A DNA stretch of 64,000 bases from Bradyrhizobium ottawaense. GTDB taxonomy: Bacteria; Pseudomonadota; Alphaproteobacteria; Rhizobiales; Xanthobacteraceae. A program made the position numbers and the translations under genes. The DNA lies in contig NZ_LT629693.1 in NCBI RefSeq assembly GCF_900099825.1, positions 7,451,001 to 7,515,000 of the forward strand, written 5' to 3'. Positions within the stretch are counted from its first letter, which is position 1; each line of letters opens with the position of its first letter. Shown here piece after piece: positions 28,326 to 36,788 of this stretch. Under the pieces are notes generated by a model. That model saw only the letters and a program-made list of their open reading frames with translations. It had not been told where the DNA came from and did not search any database.

Positions 28326-28919
28326 TTACGTGAAGGCAACGCCGATCCGCTTGTCCCTGCGCCAGGCGATCTGACATCGGCGGCTGGAGTCGCCGGAGAT
28401 CACCAGATTGAATGTTTCGGGGATGCCGAGCGGGCTTGCGACCTCAAGGGCTGCACCGGTCTCCGAGATATTCCGGACAAGGCAATCGATGACGCCGCCA
28501 TTGAATTCGATGGAGCCCGATTTCAGCACCCGATGGCGCTGCGCGGCGCGGTTGTTCTCCAGCACCTGGAGCCGCTCCTGGGCAGCTTGCTCCGTTGCGC
28601 CGGGTTGCGTGGGCTGCAGCGTTTCAGCGTGCTGCATGGCGATCGCGATCGCTTCTTCCGTCAGTGTCGGCCTGATCCTGGCCCAGGCGAGCTTGAACCG
28701 GACCTGGCAGTCCTTGAAATTGATGGCCGGCCCCCGGTCGCCCGGGGTCGCCGGCTGGCCATAGACATTGCAGCCCCACCACCAGTGCGCATTGTCGGGC
28801 TGCTTTAAAATTCGTCCGATCGGGAGGCCGCGCCAGAGCACCTCGAAATCGTCATCCCGCCGCACGCCGTCGACGACGGCGGGGCGCAACCCGATGGTTT
28901 CGAGATCGTCGTCAGTCAT
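28326..28919 (-). CDS. PilZ-domain protein
   Basis: A 197-residue protein. The C-terminal 75 residues match a PilZ domain: a basic motif ('NNRAAQRHRVLKSG') followed by 'VRNISETGAALEV' (the D/NxSxxG motif), then beta strands ending 'RRDKRIGVAF'. PilZ domains commonly bind cyclic di-GMP; the N-terminal Arg pair needed for ligand contact is only partly matched (R-x3-R). The N-terminal 100 residues contain 'HWWWGCNVYGQPATPGDRGP' and 'QVRFKLAWARIRPTLTEEAI', which I do not recognise. It is monocistronic by position. No partner gene is nearby. Confidence 0.78.
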   Translation of the reverse strand: MTDDDLETIGLRPAVVDGVRRDDDFEVLWRGLPIGRILKQPDNAHWWWGCNVYGQPATPGDRGPAINFKDCQVRFKLAWARIRPTLTEEAIAIAMQHAETLQPTQPGATEQAAQERLQVLENNRAAQRHRVLKSGSIEFNGGVIDCLVRNISETGAALEVASPLGIPETFNLVISGDSSRRCQIAWRRDKRIGVAFT

Positions 28920-29137
28920 CGATCAGGCGCACCTTTCTCCGATCAAAAGATGGATGAATCGCAATTCCTTGCGGCTGCGGGCAGGAAATCCGGTTCGGAC
29001 AAACTCCGCAAGATGCGATAATCATATTCCGGGTTTCCACGGGGATATTTGTTTCCGGTCGGCTGGGTTTTCTCGCGGTTTTCTTGCAGCTTTCTCGCAG
29101 TTTTCTTGGGAATTGCGTGGTTTTTGGAGAACAGGAA

Positions 29138-29484
29138 ATGACGTGTCAAAGATGCGTTGCCGGACTTTTGGTCCTGCTCATCGCCGGCCTTGCCGGATCG
29201 TTCTACATGAACTGGAAGACGCTCGGTCAGCTTCGCACGGTCAAGGCCTTCGTCGAGGGCGCGGTGTTTCCGACGCGGTCGCGGCCTGCGAGAAGGCGCC
29301 GAGCACGACCCCGTTCAAATGGAATGGCGGCAAGCAGACCGCCGTGGTCGGCCTGAATTCGGTCCGGCCCGACAAGTACACCGTCATCGCAAGCTATACG
29401 CTGGTCGCCGACAGCGTCTATTGCGACTACGACCCGATCAGGAAGAAAGCCGACATCGGATCGAACTTCCTGGAGCGGGAGTAG
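29138..29484 (+). pseudogene. Frameshifted small membrane-anchored protein gene
   Basis: The start (ATG 29138, GGAGAACAGG upstream) gives 'MTCQRCVAGLLVLLIAGLAG' with a membrane anchor, then 'KTLGQLRTVKAFVEGAV'. After that the frame turns into Arg-rich junk. A different frame then continues with plausible protein ('SDAVAACEKAPSTTPFKWNG', 'YTVIASYTLVADSVYCDYDP') to a stop at 29482. The switch occurs near 29260-29275 at a GTGT, where loss of two bases restores one continuous frame of about 115 residues. Either a genuine frameshift or a sequencing error explains this. Confidence 0.6.
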
Positions 29485-29486
29485 TT

Positions 29487-32400
29487 CTAAGCCACATGCA
29501 CCGCTTCGGTCGCTGCCAGCTTCGGCTTGCGGCGCAGCTTGCGAACCACCGTGTAGAACGCGGGCGTGAACAGCAGGCCGAACCCGGTGACGCCGAGCAT
29601 CCCCGAGAAGACGGCGGTGCCGAGCGATTGCCGCATCTCGGAGCCTGCGCCGGTTGCAACCACCAGCGGGGCGACGCCGAGAATAAACGCCAGCGACGTC
29701 ATTAGAATCGGCCGCAGCCGGGTCCGCGCCGCACTGACCGCGGCCTCGGCCGGGCTGGCGCCATGGTCTTCAGCCTGGCGTGCGAATTCCACGATCAGGA
29801 TGGCGTTCTTGGCCGCCAGCCCGACCAGAACCACGAACCCGATCTGTGCCAGAACGTCGATCGACATACCCCGCATCAACAGGCCAGTCACCGACGCCAG
29901 CAGGCACATCGGCACGATCATGACGACCGCGAGCGGCAGCTTCCAGCTTTCATACTGCGCCGCTAGCACCAGGAACACGAACAAGGCGGCGGCGCCGAAC
30001 ACCAGCAGTGACGACGTCCCCGGCTGTTGTTGCTGGTAGGCCAGTTCGGTCCACTCGAAGCCGATGCCGGGCGGCAGCACCTGCTGCGCAAGTTCCTCCA
30101 TCCGGTGCAGCGCGGTGCCGGTCGCAACCCCGGGTGCGGCGACGCCCATGATCTCCGCCGCGGGGAACAGATTGAACCGGGGCACGCGATACGGCGCGTT
30201 TTCGTATTTGAGCCGGGCCACCGTGCCGATCGGCACCATCTCGCCCGCGGTATTGCGTGCCTTGAGCCGGGCGATATCCTGCGGGTCGCGCCGATAGCTG
30301 CCGTCGGCCTGCGCAATTACCTGATAAGTGCGTCCGAGATAATTGAAGTCGTTGACGTATTGCGAGCCGAGATAGACCTGCAGCGTCGAGAATACGTCCG
30401 TCGGCGTCAGCCCGACCTTCTCGGCTTTTTCCCGGTCGATATCGGCATAGACCGACGGCGCGCGGGTACCGAACAGGGTGAATACGCCTGCAAAACTCGG
30501 GTCCTTGTTGGCGGCGCCGACCAGCGTCTGTGCGGCGCGCGCCAGCGCGTCGGAGCCGAGCCCGGCGCGATCCTGCAGCATCATCTTGAAGCCGCCGGCG
30601 CTGCCGAGGCCCTGAACCGGCGGTGGCGGAATCGTCAGCACATAAGCATCCTGGATCACCGACAGGCGCTTGCGCAGGTCGGCGAGCACGGTTGCCGCCG
30701 TCAGGCCGTCGATGTGATGGCTGTAGAGCGACGGCAACCCGGAAAAGATCGTCCCCGAATTCGATGCGACGGTGAAGGTCGTGGCGTCGAGCCCTGCGAA
30801 GGGCGCGACATGCTCGACGCCTTGCGTCGACATGATGATTTCGACCGCCTTCTTCACGACCGCTTCGGTCCGCTCCAGCGTCGCGCCCGGCGGAAGCTGC
30901 ACCACGGAAATCAGGTAGCCCTGATCCTGTTCCGGAATGAAGCCGGTGGGGGTGCGGGCAAACTGAACGCCGGTGACGCCGATCAGCACCGCGTAAGCCA
31001 GCAGCACCAGGCCGGTGAATTGCACGAAACGGCGGGTCATGCGGCCATAGCCGTTCGACAGCCATTCGAAGCCGAGGTTGAAGCGGTCAAATCCCGCCCG
31101 TACCAGGCGGACGATGAGCGAGGACTGCGGCTTGTGGCCGGGCTCGTGCGCCTTGAAGAGCACCGCGCAGAGGGCAGGGCTGAGCGTCAGCGATACGAAG
31201 CAGGAGATCAGGGTCGACGCCGCGATCGTCACCGCGAACTGGCGGAAGAACAAGCCGGTGATCCCGGACAGGAAGGCGGACGGCACGAACACGGCGCACA
31301 GCGTCAGTGCGATCGAGACCAGGGCGCCGCCGACTTCGTCCATCGTCGTATGTGCCGCTTTTGCCGGCGTCATGCCGCGCTCGAGATTGCGCTCGACGTT
31401 TTCCACCACGACGATGGCGTCGTCGACCACAATGCCGACCGCCAGCACCAGTCCGAACAGCGAGAGATTGTTGAGGGATATTCCGACCGCCCACAGCACG
31501 GTAAAGGTGCCGACCAGCGATACCGGGATCGCGATGACGGGAATAATCGCGGCCCGCCAGCTCTGCAGAAACAGGAACACCACGCCCACCACCAGCAGGA
31601 TCGCGATAAAGATCGTGGTGATGACTTCATCGACGGATTTGCCGACGAAGATGGTGGGATCGTAGATCACCTTGTAGGCGACGCCGGGCGGAAACTGTTT
31701 TGCCAGCGGCTCCATGCTTGTCAGCACCGCCTTTTCCACGGCGAGCGAGTTGGCGCCGGGCTGGGCGAAGATCAGCAGGGGAATGCCGGGCCCGCGGTCC
31801 ATGTAGGCGGTCGAGCCGTAGTCGGCGGCGCCGACCTCGACGCGGCCGACGTCGCGCAGGCGCGTCACGCGTCCCTCGGAATCGGATTTGAGTACGATGG
31901 CTGCAAACTGTTCCGGCGAGGACAACCTGCCGAGCGTCTGCACGTTGAGCTGATAGGCCTGCTGCGAGGCGATCGGCGGCTGATTGAGGACGCCGGCCGA
32001 AACCTGGACGTTCTGCGCCCGTAGGGCGGCAAGGACTTCGCTGGCGTTCAGGTTATGGGCCGCCACCTTGTCGGGGTCGAGCCAGATCCGCATCGCGTAT
32101 TCGCGGGCGCCCTGGAAGGTGACGTCGCCGACTCCCGGCAAACGCGCCAGCACGTCCTTGACGTGCAGCGTGGCGTAGTTCGACAGATACAGCGTGTCGC
32201 GCGAACTGTCCGGCGAATACAGATGCACCGCCAGCAGGATGTTGGGCGTCGACTTCCGCACCTGGACACCGAGGCGCTGGACGTCTTCCGGCAACCGCGG
32301 GATCGCGTCCTGCACCCGGTTTTGCGTCAGCATCTGCGCGACGTTGAGGTCGGTGCCGATCCGGAACGACACGGTGATGGTGAGTTTGCCGTCGCCGGTG

Positions 32401-32660
32401 GACTGGCTGCTCATGTACAGCATGTTCTCGACGCCGTTGATCTGCTGCTCCAGCGGTGTCGCCACGGTTCGTGAAACGGTCTCGGCCGATGCGCCGGGAT
32501 AGGCGGTCGTGACCTGCACGGTCGGCGGCACGATTTCCGGATATTGAGCCACCGGCAGGATTGCGAGCGCGCCGAGTCCGATCAGGGTCACGAAGACGCT
32601 GAGCACGGTGGCGAAGATCGGCCGGTCGATAAAGGTATGGGTGAGGCGCACGGGGAGCAC
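29487..32660 (-). CDS. RND multidrug efflux permease (HAE1/AcrB-MexB type)
   Basis: A 1057-residue inner-membrane permease with the usual twelve helices and two large periplasmic loops. The N-terminus 'FIDRPIFATVLSVFVTLIG' is the family signature. TM4 contains 'GIVVDDAIVVVENVER' with the paired Asp of the proton relay. 'GFIPEQDQGYLISVVQLPPG' starts the second half. It starts with GTG 32660. With the adaptor gene upstream it forms a tripartite pump; the outer-membrane channel is not encoded here. It ends 2 nt from the convergent pseudogene. Confidence 0.95.
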   Translation of the reverse strand: MLPVRLTHTFIDRPIFATVLSVFVTLIGLGALAILPVAQYPEIVPPTVQVTTAYPGASAETVSRTVATPLEQQINGVENMLYMSSQSTGDGKLTITVSFRIGTDLNVAQMLTQNRVQDAIPRLPEDVQRLGVQVRKSTPNILLAVHLYSPDSSRDTLYLSNYATLHVKDVLARLPGVGDVTFQGAREYAMRIWLDPDKVAAHNLNASEVLAALRAQNVQVSAGVLNQPPIASQQAYQLNVQTLGRLSSPEQFAAIVLKSDSEGRVTRLRDVGRVEVGAADYGSTAYMDRGPGIPLLIFAQPGANSLAVEKAVLTSMEPLAKQFPPGVAYKVIYDPTIFVGKSVDEVITTIFIAILLVVGVVFLFLQSWRAAIIPVIAIPVSLVGTFTVLWAVGISLNNLSLFGLVLAVGIVVDDAIVVVENVERNLERGMTPAKAAHTTMDEVGGALVSIALTLCAVFVPSAFLSGITGLFFRQFAVTIAASTLISCFVSLTLSPALCAVLFKAHEPGHKPQSSLIVRLVRAGFDRFNLGFEWLSNGYGRMTRRFVQFTGLVLLAYAVLIGVTGVQFARTPTGFIPEQDQGYLISVVQLPPGATLERTEAVVKKAVEIIMSTQGVEHVAPFAGLDATTFTVASNSGTIFSGLPSLYSHHIDGLTAATVLADLRKRLSVIQDAYVLTIPPPPVQGLGSAGGFKMMLQDRAGLGSDALARAAQTLVGAANKDPSFAGVFTLFGTRAPSVYADIDREKAEKVGLTPTDVFSTLQVYLGSQYVNDFNYLGRTYQVIAQADGSYRRDPQDIARLKARNTAGEMVPIGTVARLKYENAPYRVPRFNLFPAAEIMGVAAPGVATGTALHRMEELAQQVLPPGIGFEWTELAYQQQQPGTSSLLVFGAAALFVFLVLAAQYESWKLPLAVVMIVPMCLLASVTGLLMRGMSIDVLAQIGFVVLVGLAAKNAILIVEFARQAEDHGASPAEAAVSAARTRLRPILMTSLAFILGVAPLVVATGAGSEMRQSLGTAVFSGMLGVTGFGLLFTPAFYTVVRKLRRKPKLAATEAVHVA

Positions 32661-32665
32661 TCCTT

Positions 32666-32764
32666 CGTAGCGTTTTCGAGCGAAGCGGACACCGGTTCGC
32701 GGGAAGAAAACGCGTCAAAACAAAAAGCTGGAGCCCGGTTCTGATCAGAACCGAAATGGCTCTA
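32666..32764. repeat. Hairpin-forming intergenic repeat between RND adaptor and permease
   Basis: This 100-bp gap contains the perfect 18-bp palindrome CGGTTCTGATCAGAACCG (32736-32753). It is flanked by further near-symmetric ends (TGGAGCC at 32729-32735 and GGCTCTA at 32758-32764). Upstream is 'CGTTTTCGAGCGAAGCGGAC' with 'GAAAACGCGTCAAAACAAAA'. I recall such blocks as dispersed in Bradyrhizobium intergenic regions, but only this copy is in the window. It includes the adaptor stop codon. The end TAGAGCCATTT resembles the IS630 end TAGAGCATTTT seen at 22411 and 61592. Confidence 0.5.
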
Positions 32765-34009
32765 GCCTCGGCCGTCGATGGCCGCGTCGTAATGGATTGC
32801 ACCGTCCTGCGGTGCGACTTTCATGCCGGGCACCGCGCGTACCAGCCCGTCGATCACGACGCGGTCGCCCGGCTCGAGGCCGGAGCGGACCACGCGCAGC
32901 CCGCCGCGCAGATCGCCGGTTTCGACGATCTTGGGCGCCACGGTGCCGTCGGCTGCAACCGTCATGACCAGGTGCTGCGACTGATCGAGCACGACGGCAG
33001 CGTCCGGCAGCAGCAACACCGGCGAGGGTGGTGCGACGCTGACGCGCAGCCGCGCGAACTGGCCTGGCGCCAGAAACAGGTCGTGATTGGGTACCGTGGC
33101 GCGGGCGTGGATCGTTCCGCTCGATCGGTCGATCGCGTTGTCGACGAAGTCGAGCGTTCCCTCGCGCGCAAAGGCATTCTCGTCGCTCAACCCGATCGAG
33201 ACCTTGTTGGCGAGCGGACCGGGAAGCCGGGCGCGTTCGCGCGAGAAGGTCAGATAATCGGACTCGCTCATGTCGAAGTCGAGATAGAGCGGATCAAGCG
33301 ACACCAGCGTCGCCAGCAACGTCGTCGGACTGGCGGCCGCACGGCTTCCCGCCACTAGGCTGCCGATCGATATTTGTCTGGCCCCGATACGCCCCGCGAA
33401 CGGCGCCGTGACGCGGCAATATTCGAGATCGAGCTGGGCATCGCGCACCCGCGCCTTGGCGTCTTCGACGGTGGCCTGCGCCGAATCCTGATCTGACGTG
33501 CGCTGGTCGACCGTCTCCTGGGTGGCGAATTCGTTGCGGCGGAGCGAGCTCGCGCGCGAGAGCTGATTATTGGCGAGGGCGACGCGCGCTTGTGCCGTCT
33601 GCAGCGCCGCGTTGGCTTGCGCCAGCCTGATTTCATAGGGACGCGGGTCGATGACGAAGAGCAAGTCGCCCTTGCGCACCATCTGGCCGTCCTTGAAGTG
33701 GATCTCGGTCAGCGTGCCGCCGACCTGCGCGCGGAGTTCGACGCGGTCGATCGCGGAAAACTGGCCCAGCGATCCCATTCTGGTGTCGACATCGTGCTGC
33801 AGCGGCGTGCTGACGGTCACCACGGGGGCTGCGGCCGGCGGTATGGCGGCCTTGACGTCGTGGCGTTCTGAGAGACCGAAATAGGCGCCCGATGCGATGG
33901 CTGCGGCGGCAATGACGGCCGTCGCGGCCCGAATCCCCCAGCTCTTCCGCGGTGCCGGTGGGTTTGCTGCCTCACGCTCAATACTCGAAGGATCGGTGAT
34001 CTGGTCCAT
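32762..34009 (-). CDS. RND efflux periplasmic adaptor (membrane-fusion protein)
   Basis: A 415-residue adaptor of the AcrA/MexA class. It has an N-terminal signal/anchor helix ('AATAVIAAAAIASGAYFG') and a lipoyl half-motif 'RVELRAQVGGTLTEIHFKDG'. A helical hairpin follows ('ANAALQTAQARVALANNQLS'), then the second lipoyl half 'YCRVTAPFAGRIGARQISIG' and beta-barrel domains. It links the permease to an outer-membrane channel. It is the first gene of the pump unit, transcribed divergently from the TetR regulator. The gap to the permease contains a hairpin repeat. Confidence 0.94.
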   Translation of the reverse strand: MDQITDPSSIEREAANPPAPRKSWGIRAATAVIAAAAIASGAYFGLSERHDVKAAIPPAAAPVVTVSTPLQHDVDTRMGSLGQFSAIDRVELRAQVGGTLTEIHFKDGQMVRKGDLLFVIDPRPYEIRLAQANAALQTAQARVALANNQLSRASSLRRNEFATQETVDQRTSDQDSAQATVEDAKARVRDAQLDLEYCRVTAPFAGRIGARQISIGSLVAGSRAAASPTTLLATLVSLDPLYLDFDMSESDYLTFSRERARLPGPLANKVSIGLSDENAFAREGTLDFVDNAIDRSSGTIHARATVPNHDLFLAPGQFARLRVSVAPPSPVLLLPDAAVVLDQSQHLVMTVAADGTVAPKIVETGDLRGGLRVVRSGLEPGDRVVIDGLVRAVPGMKVAPQDGAIHYDAAIDGRG

Positions 34010-34072
34010 TCGTGCGCCCCTAAACCTTTGTTATTCCGCAGTCTTTTGTCCCAACCACAAAGGGGTTGATAT

Positions 34073-34090
34073 TTGGAGGGTCTGCTCCAA
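34073..34090. promoter_or_regulatory. Inverted repeat, candidate TetR operator
   Basis: TTGGAG-N6-CTCCAA lies 50 nt before the tetR start and 64 nt before the adaptor start on the other strand. A third TTGGAG occurs next to the tetR ribosome site. Its location in the divergent promoter region fits a TetR operator controlling both directions. Function is inferred. Confidence 0.45.
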
Positions 34091-34139
34091 TATGCCGGAT
34101 ATAAAATCGGGGAGGCGTCGTTCAAGGATTATTGGAGCG

Positions 34140-34856
34140 ATGACACCAAAAATAGTTACAAGTGTTGCTGAAACCAGCAAGCGCCGGCGCGGAAGGCCGG
34201 TGGTCTTCGATCGCGACCAGGCCCTCGGAGAAGCGATGAAGCTTTTCTGGGAGCGCGGCTATGAAGGCACATCGTTCGACGATCTGATCGCGGCGATGGG
34301 GATCAGCGCGTCGAGCTTCTACAATTCCTTCGGCAGCAAGGAAGACCTCTATTGCGAGGCGTCCAGATCCTATCTGGATTCGGCGGGCCGCTGGTTCTTC
34401 GGCATCCTCAACGACGAAACCACCGATACGAAGACGGCGTTTGCGCGCCTGTTCGCCACCACCGCCGAAGAATTCACCCGCGGCGATCATCCGCTCGGCT
34501 GCATGATCTCGCTGGCCGGCACCCACACGCCGCCGGCGATGAAGAACATCCGCGAACTGATGGCCGAGCATCGCGCATTTTCCGAAGGCGCGATGGCGGC
34601 GCGGATCGAGCAGGGCGTTGCGCACGGCGACGTGCCCGGGGATACCGATATCGGTGCGTTGGCCGCCTATTACAGCACCGTTGCCCGCGGCCTTGCGGTG
34701 CAGGCCCGCGACGGCGCGTCGCGTGAAAGGCTGGCCGAGATCGGCCGTCTGGCGATGAACGCCTGGCCGAGCGGCGATACCGGGGTCAAGAAAACCGCCG
34801 TGAGAAAGACCAAGGCACGCGCCCGGACAAAATCCGTGAAGGCCGGATCGTGCTGA
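34140..34856 (+). CDS. TetR/AcrR-family transcriptional regulator
   Basis: A 238-residue repressor. The N-terminal TetR helix-turn-helix is clear: 'FDRDQALGEAMKLFWERGYE' then 'GTSFDDLIAAMGISASSFYN' and 'FGSKEDLYCEA'. The C-terminal domain includes 'HPLGCMISLAG', frequent in regulators of this subgroup. A basic Lys/Arg tail ('KKTAVRKTKARARTK') is unusual and could add non-specific DNA contact. The start ATG 34140 follows GGAG; longer extension upstream is not family-like. Divergent to the RND genes, it most likely represses them. Confidence 0.9.
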   Translation: MTPKIVTSVAETSKRRRGRPVVFDRDQALGEAMKLFWERGYEGTSFDDLIAAMGISASSFYNSFGSKEDLYCEASRSYLDSAGRWFFGILNDETTDTKTAFARLFATTAEEFTRGDHPLGCMISLAGTHTPPAMKNIRELMAEHRAFSEGAMAARIEQGVAHGDVPGDTDIGALAAYYSTVARGLAVQARDGASRERLAEIGRLAMNAWPSGDTGVKKTAVRKTKARARTKSVKAGSC

Positions 34857-34909
34857 GTGCGGACGGCGAGGGCACACGGAACCGCCAGGGCTTGTGATCA
34901 GGGCTTGTG

Positions 34910-35518
34910 ATGTCGTCAGAGGCCACGCGGATCATCGATCTGTATCAGCGCAGGGCGCTGGAATGGGCCCGGGATCGGGAACGTGGCGGCGGCTTGGTGG
35001 AAAAATCCTGGCTCGAGCAGTTTCGCGCGCTGGTGCCGTCCGCGGCGTCCATCCTGGATATCGGATACGGATCCGGCGTGCCGATTTCCCGCTATCTGAT
35101 CGAAGCCGGGCACCACGTCACCGGGGTGGACTCGTCTGCTACCCTGATCGATCTCTGCCGCGATCGTTTTCCCGCGCACGAATGGATTGCGGCCGACATG
35201 CGCACACTCGCGCTTGGACAGACATTCGACGGGATCATTGCATGGGACAGCTCCTTCCACTTATGTCCGGACGACCAACGGCAGATGTTTCCGGTTTTTC
35301 GGCAGCACGCCGCGCCCGGCGCGGCTCTGATGTTTACAAGCGGACCCGCGCACGGAGAGGCGGTCGGGAGCTTTGAGGGCGAGCTTTTGTATCACGCGAG
35401 CCTCGACCCGGCTGAGTATCGTTCGCTGCTGGATCAACACGGATTTCAAGTCATCTCGCATGTCGCCGAAGATCCGGACTGCGGACGCCATACCGTCTGG
35501 CTCGCGCAACGCGTCTAG
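34910..35518 (+). CDS. Class I SAM-dependent methyltransferase
   Basis: A 202-residue enzyme. Motif I appears as 'ASILDIGYGSGVPISRYLIE', the acidic motif II as 'HVTGVDSSATLIDLCRDRFP', and motif III/IV as 'EWIAADMRTLALGQTFDGII'. The second Gly of motif I is preceded by Tyr (GYGSG rather than GCGTG), which is tolerated. The substrate is unknown. The ATG at 34910 follows a possible GTG start at 34907. It is followed at once by a strong terminator. Confidence 0.85.
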   Translation: MSSEATRIIDLYQRRALEWARDRERGGGLVEKSWLEQFRALVPSAASILDIGYGSGVPISRYLIEAGHHVTGVDSSATLIDLCRDRFPAHEWIAADMRTLALGQTFDGIIAWDSSFHLCPDDQRQMFPVFRQHAAPGAALMFTSGPAHGEAVGSFEGELLYHASLDPAEYRSLLDQHGFQVISHVAEDPDCGRHTVWLAQRV

Positions 35519-35520
35519 GC

Positions 35521-35554
35521 GCCCCGCTTCGCATTAGCCGCGAGCGGGGCTTTT
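35521..35554 (+). terminator. Rho-independent terminator after the methyltransferase
   Basis: GCCCCGCT (35521-35528) pairs with AGCGGGGC (35543-35550), followed by TTTT. It begins 3 nt after the methyltransferase stop and lies before the convergent DUF1501 gene. Confidence 0.8.
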
Positions 35555-35563
35555 GCGGTGGGT

Positions 35564-36754
35564 CTAGACGATGCCGAGATCGGCCGGCCGCGTCGATGCG
35601 AATATCCGCTCCAGGCTCGCTGTCTGTAGCCCATACATGCGCTGCAGCAGGCCGGCGAACAGGCTCCGGTAATCCGTCAGCACGGGGTAATCGCGGTTCT
35701 GGAACAGGTTGGCCTGTTCGACCTTGACCTGCGCGCCTAAAATCCGTCCGCCGTTGATGCCGCCGCCGAGCACCCAGTAGGCGCTGCCATGGCCATGGTC
35801 GGTGCCGCGGTCGCCGTTTTCCCGGAACGTCCGCCCGAACTCGGAGATCGTGACGACGACGGTGTCGCGCCAGGCCGGGCCGACTTCCTCGGCAAATCCC
35901 GCCAGTGCCCGACCGAGCTCGCCGAGCCGGTCGGCGAGGTAGCCTTGCGCCGCGCCCTGGTTGACATGGGTGTCCCAGCCGCCGACGTCGACGAAGCCGA
36001 GATTATATTGCTCGCGCATCAGCCGGCCGATGCGGCGGGCGGAAAGCTCAAAACCGCGCGGCGATACCGCGCCGCGGTTGGCCGCAGTCATTTCCTCCGA
36101 GATCGAGCGGTAGACGTCGTCCCGTACCTTAAAGCCTTCCTCGACCGCGGATGCGAGATCGCTGTGCGCATACATCTGCTTGATGAGTTTGGCCTGGCGG
36201 TCGTCGATCGCCGGTTTGCCGACCGCGTTGATGCCGACATTGGGGATCTGCGCCTTGCCGCGGAACGTCAGCGGCAACTGGTCGGTAAAGGCAATCGGCT
36301 TGACCCGCGTCAGCTCCGCGGCCAGCCGGCTCATGAAGCCGGAGCGGTAGTCGCGCGAGCCGCCGACGGCCTGGCCGAGTTCGATCGTGTCCTGGGTTTC
36401 GAAATGGCTGCGGCTCGTGTCATCCGACGGCCCCGCAAACGGAATGAACGCGATCTCGCGCTTGGCCCATAGCGGATAGAGGCTGTCGCGCAGCGCCGGG
36501 TGCAGTCCCCAGTCGGAATTCAGCGCCAGCGCCGCATTGGGGTTGCCGGCGTCCGGCCGGGCGATCGCCAGCGTCGGCCGCGAGGCATAATAGAAATCGC
36601 TGCCCGTCGGCACCACGACATTGGCGGCGTCATAGGCGCCGCGCAGGAACACCACCAGCAGCCGCGCATCGGTGGACGGCGCCGCCCAGACTCTTCCGGC
36701 GACAGTCAGCGAGGCGGTGGCGGCAAAGGCCTTGATCAGTTCGCGACGGTTCAT
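35564..36754 (-). CDS. DUF1501 protein with Tat-type signal
   Basis: A 396-residue protein from ATG 36754 with AGGAG upstream. The N-terminus 'MNRRELIKAFAATASLTVAG' has the twin-arginine pattern, so export of a folded protein is expected. 'LLVVFLRGAYDAANVVVPTG' and 'GRTFRENGDRGTDHGHGSAY' are the DUF1501 (sulfatase/alkaline-phosphatase-like) motifs with metal-site-like Asp and His residues. DUF1501 and DUF1800 genes are almost always paired; here DUF1800 lies 34 nt upstream on the same strand. The biochemical role is unknown. Confidence 0.9.
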   Translation of the reverse strand: MNRRELIKAFAATASLTVAGRVWAAPSTDARLLVVFLRGAYDAANVVVPTGSDFYYASRPTLAIARPDAGNPNAALALNSDWGLHPALRDSLYPLWAKREIAFIPFAGPSDDTSRSHFETQDTIELGQAVGGSRDYRSGFMSRLAAELTRVKPIAFTDQLPLTFRGKAQIPNVGINAVGKPAIDDRQAKLIKQMYAHSDLASAVEEGFKVRDDVYRSISEEMTAANRGAVSPRGFELSARRIGRLMREQYNLGFVDVGGWDTHVNQGAAQGYLADRLGELGRALAGFAEEVGPAWRDTVVVTISEFGRTFRENGDRGTDHGHGSAYWVLGGGINGGRILGAQVKVEQANLFQNRDYPVLTDYRSLFAGLLQRMYGLQTASLERIFASTRPADLGIV

Positions 36755-36788
36755 CGGCAGGCTCCTTTTCGCAAACGCGGCGTACAAG

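Noticed and set aside
30027..32024. A 665-residue open frame antisense to the RND permease
   Set aside because: Shadow of a certain gene, rich in Arg, His and Gly with no domain.
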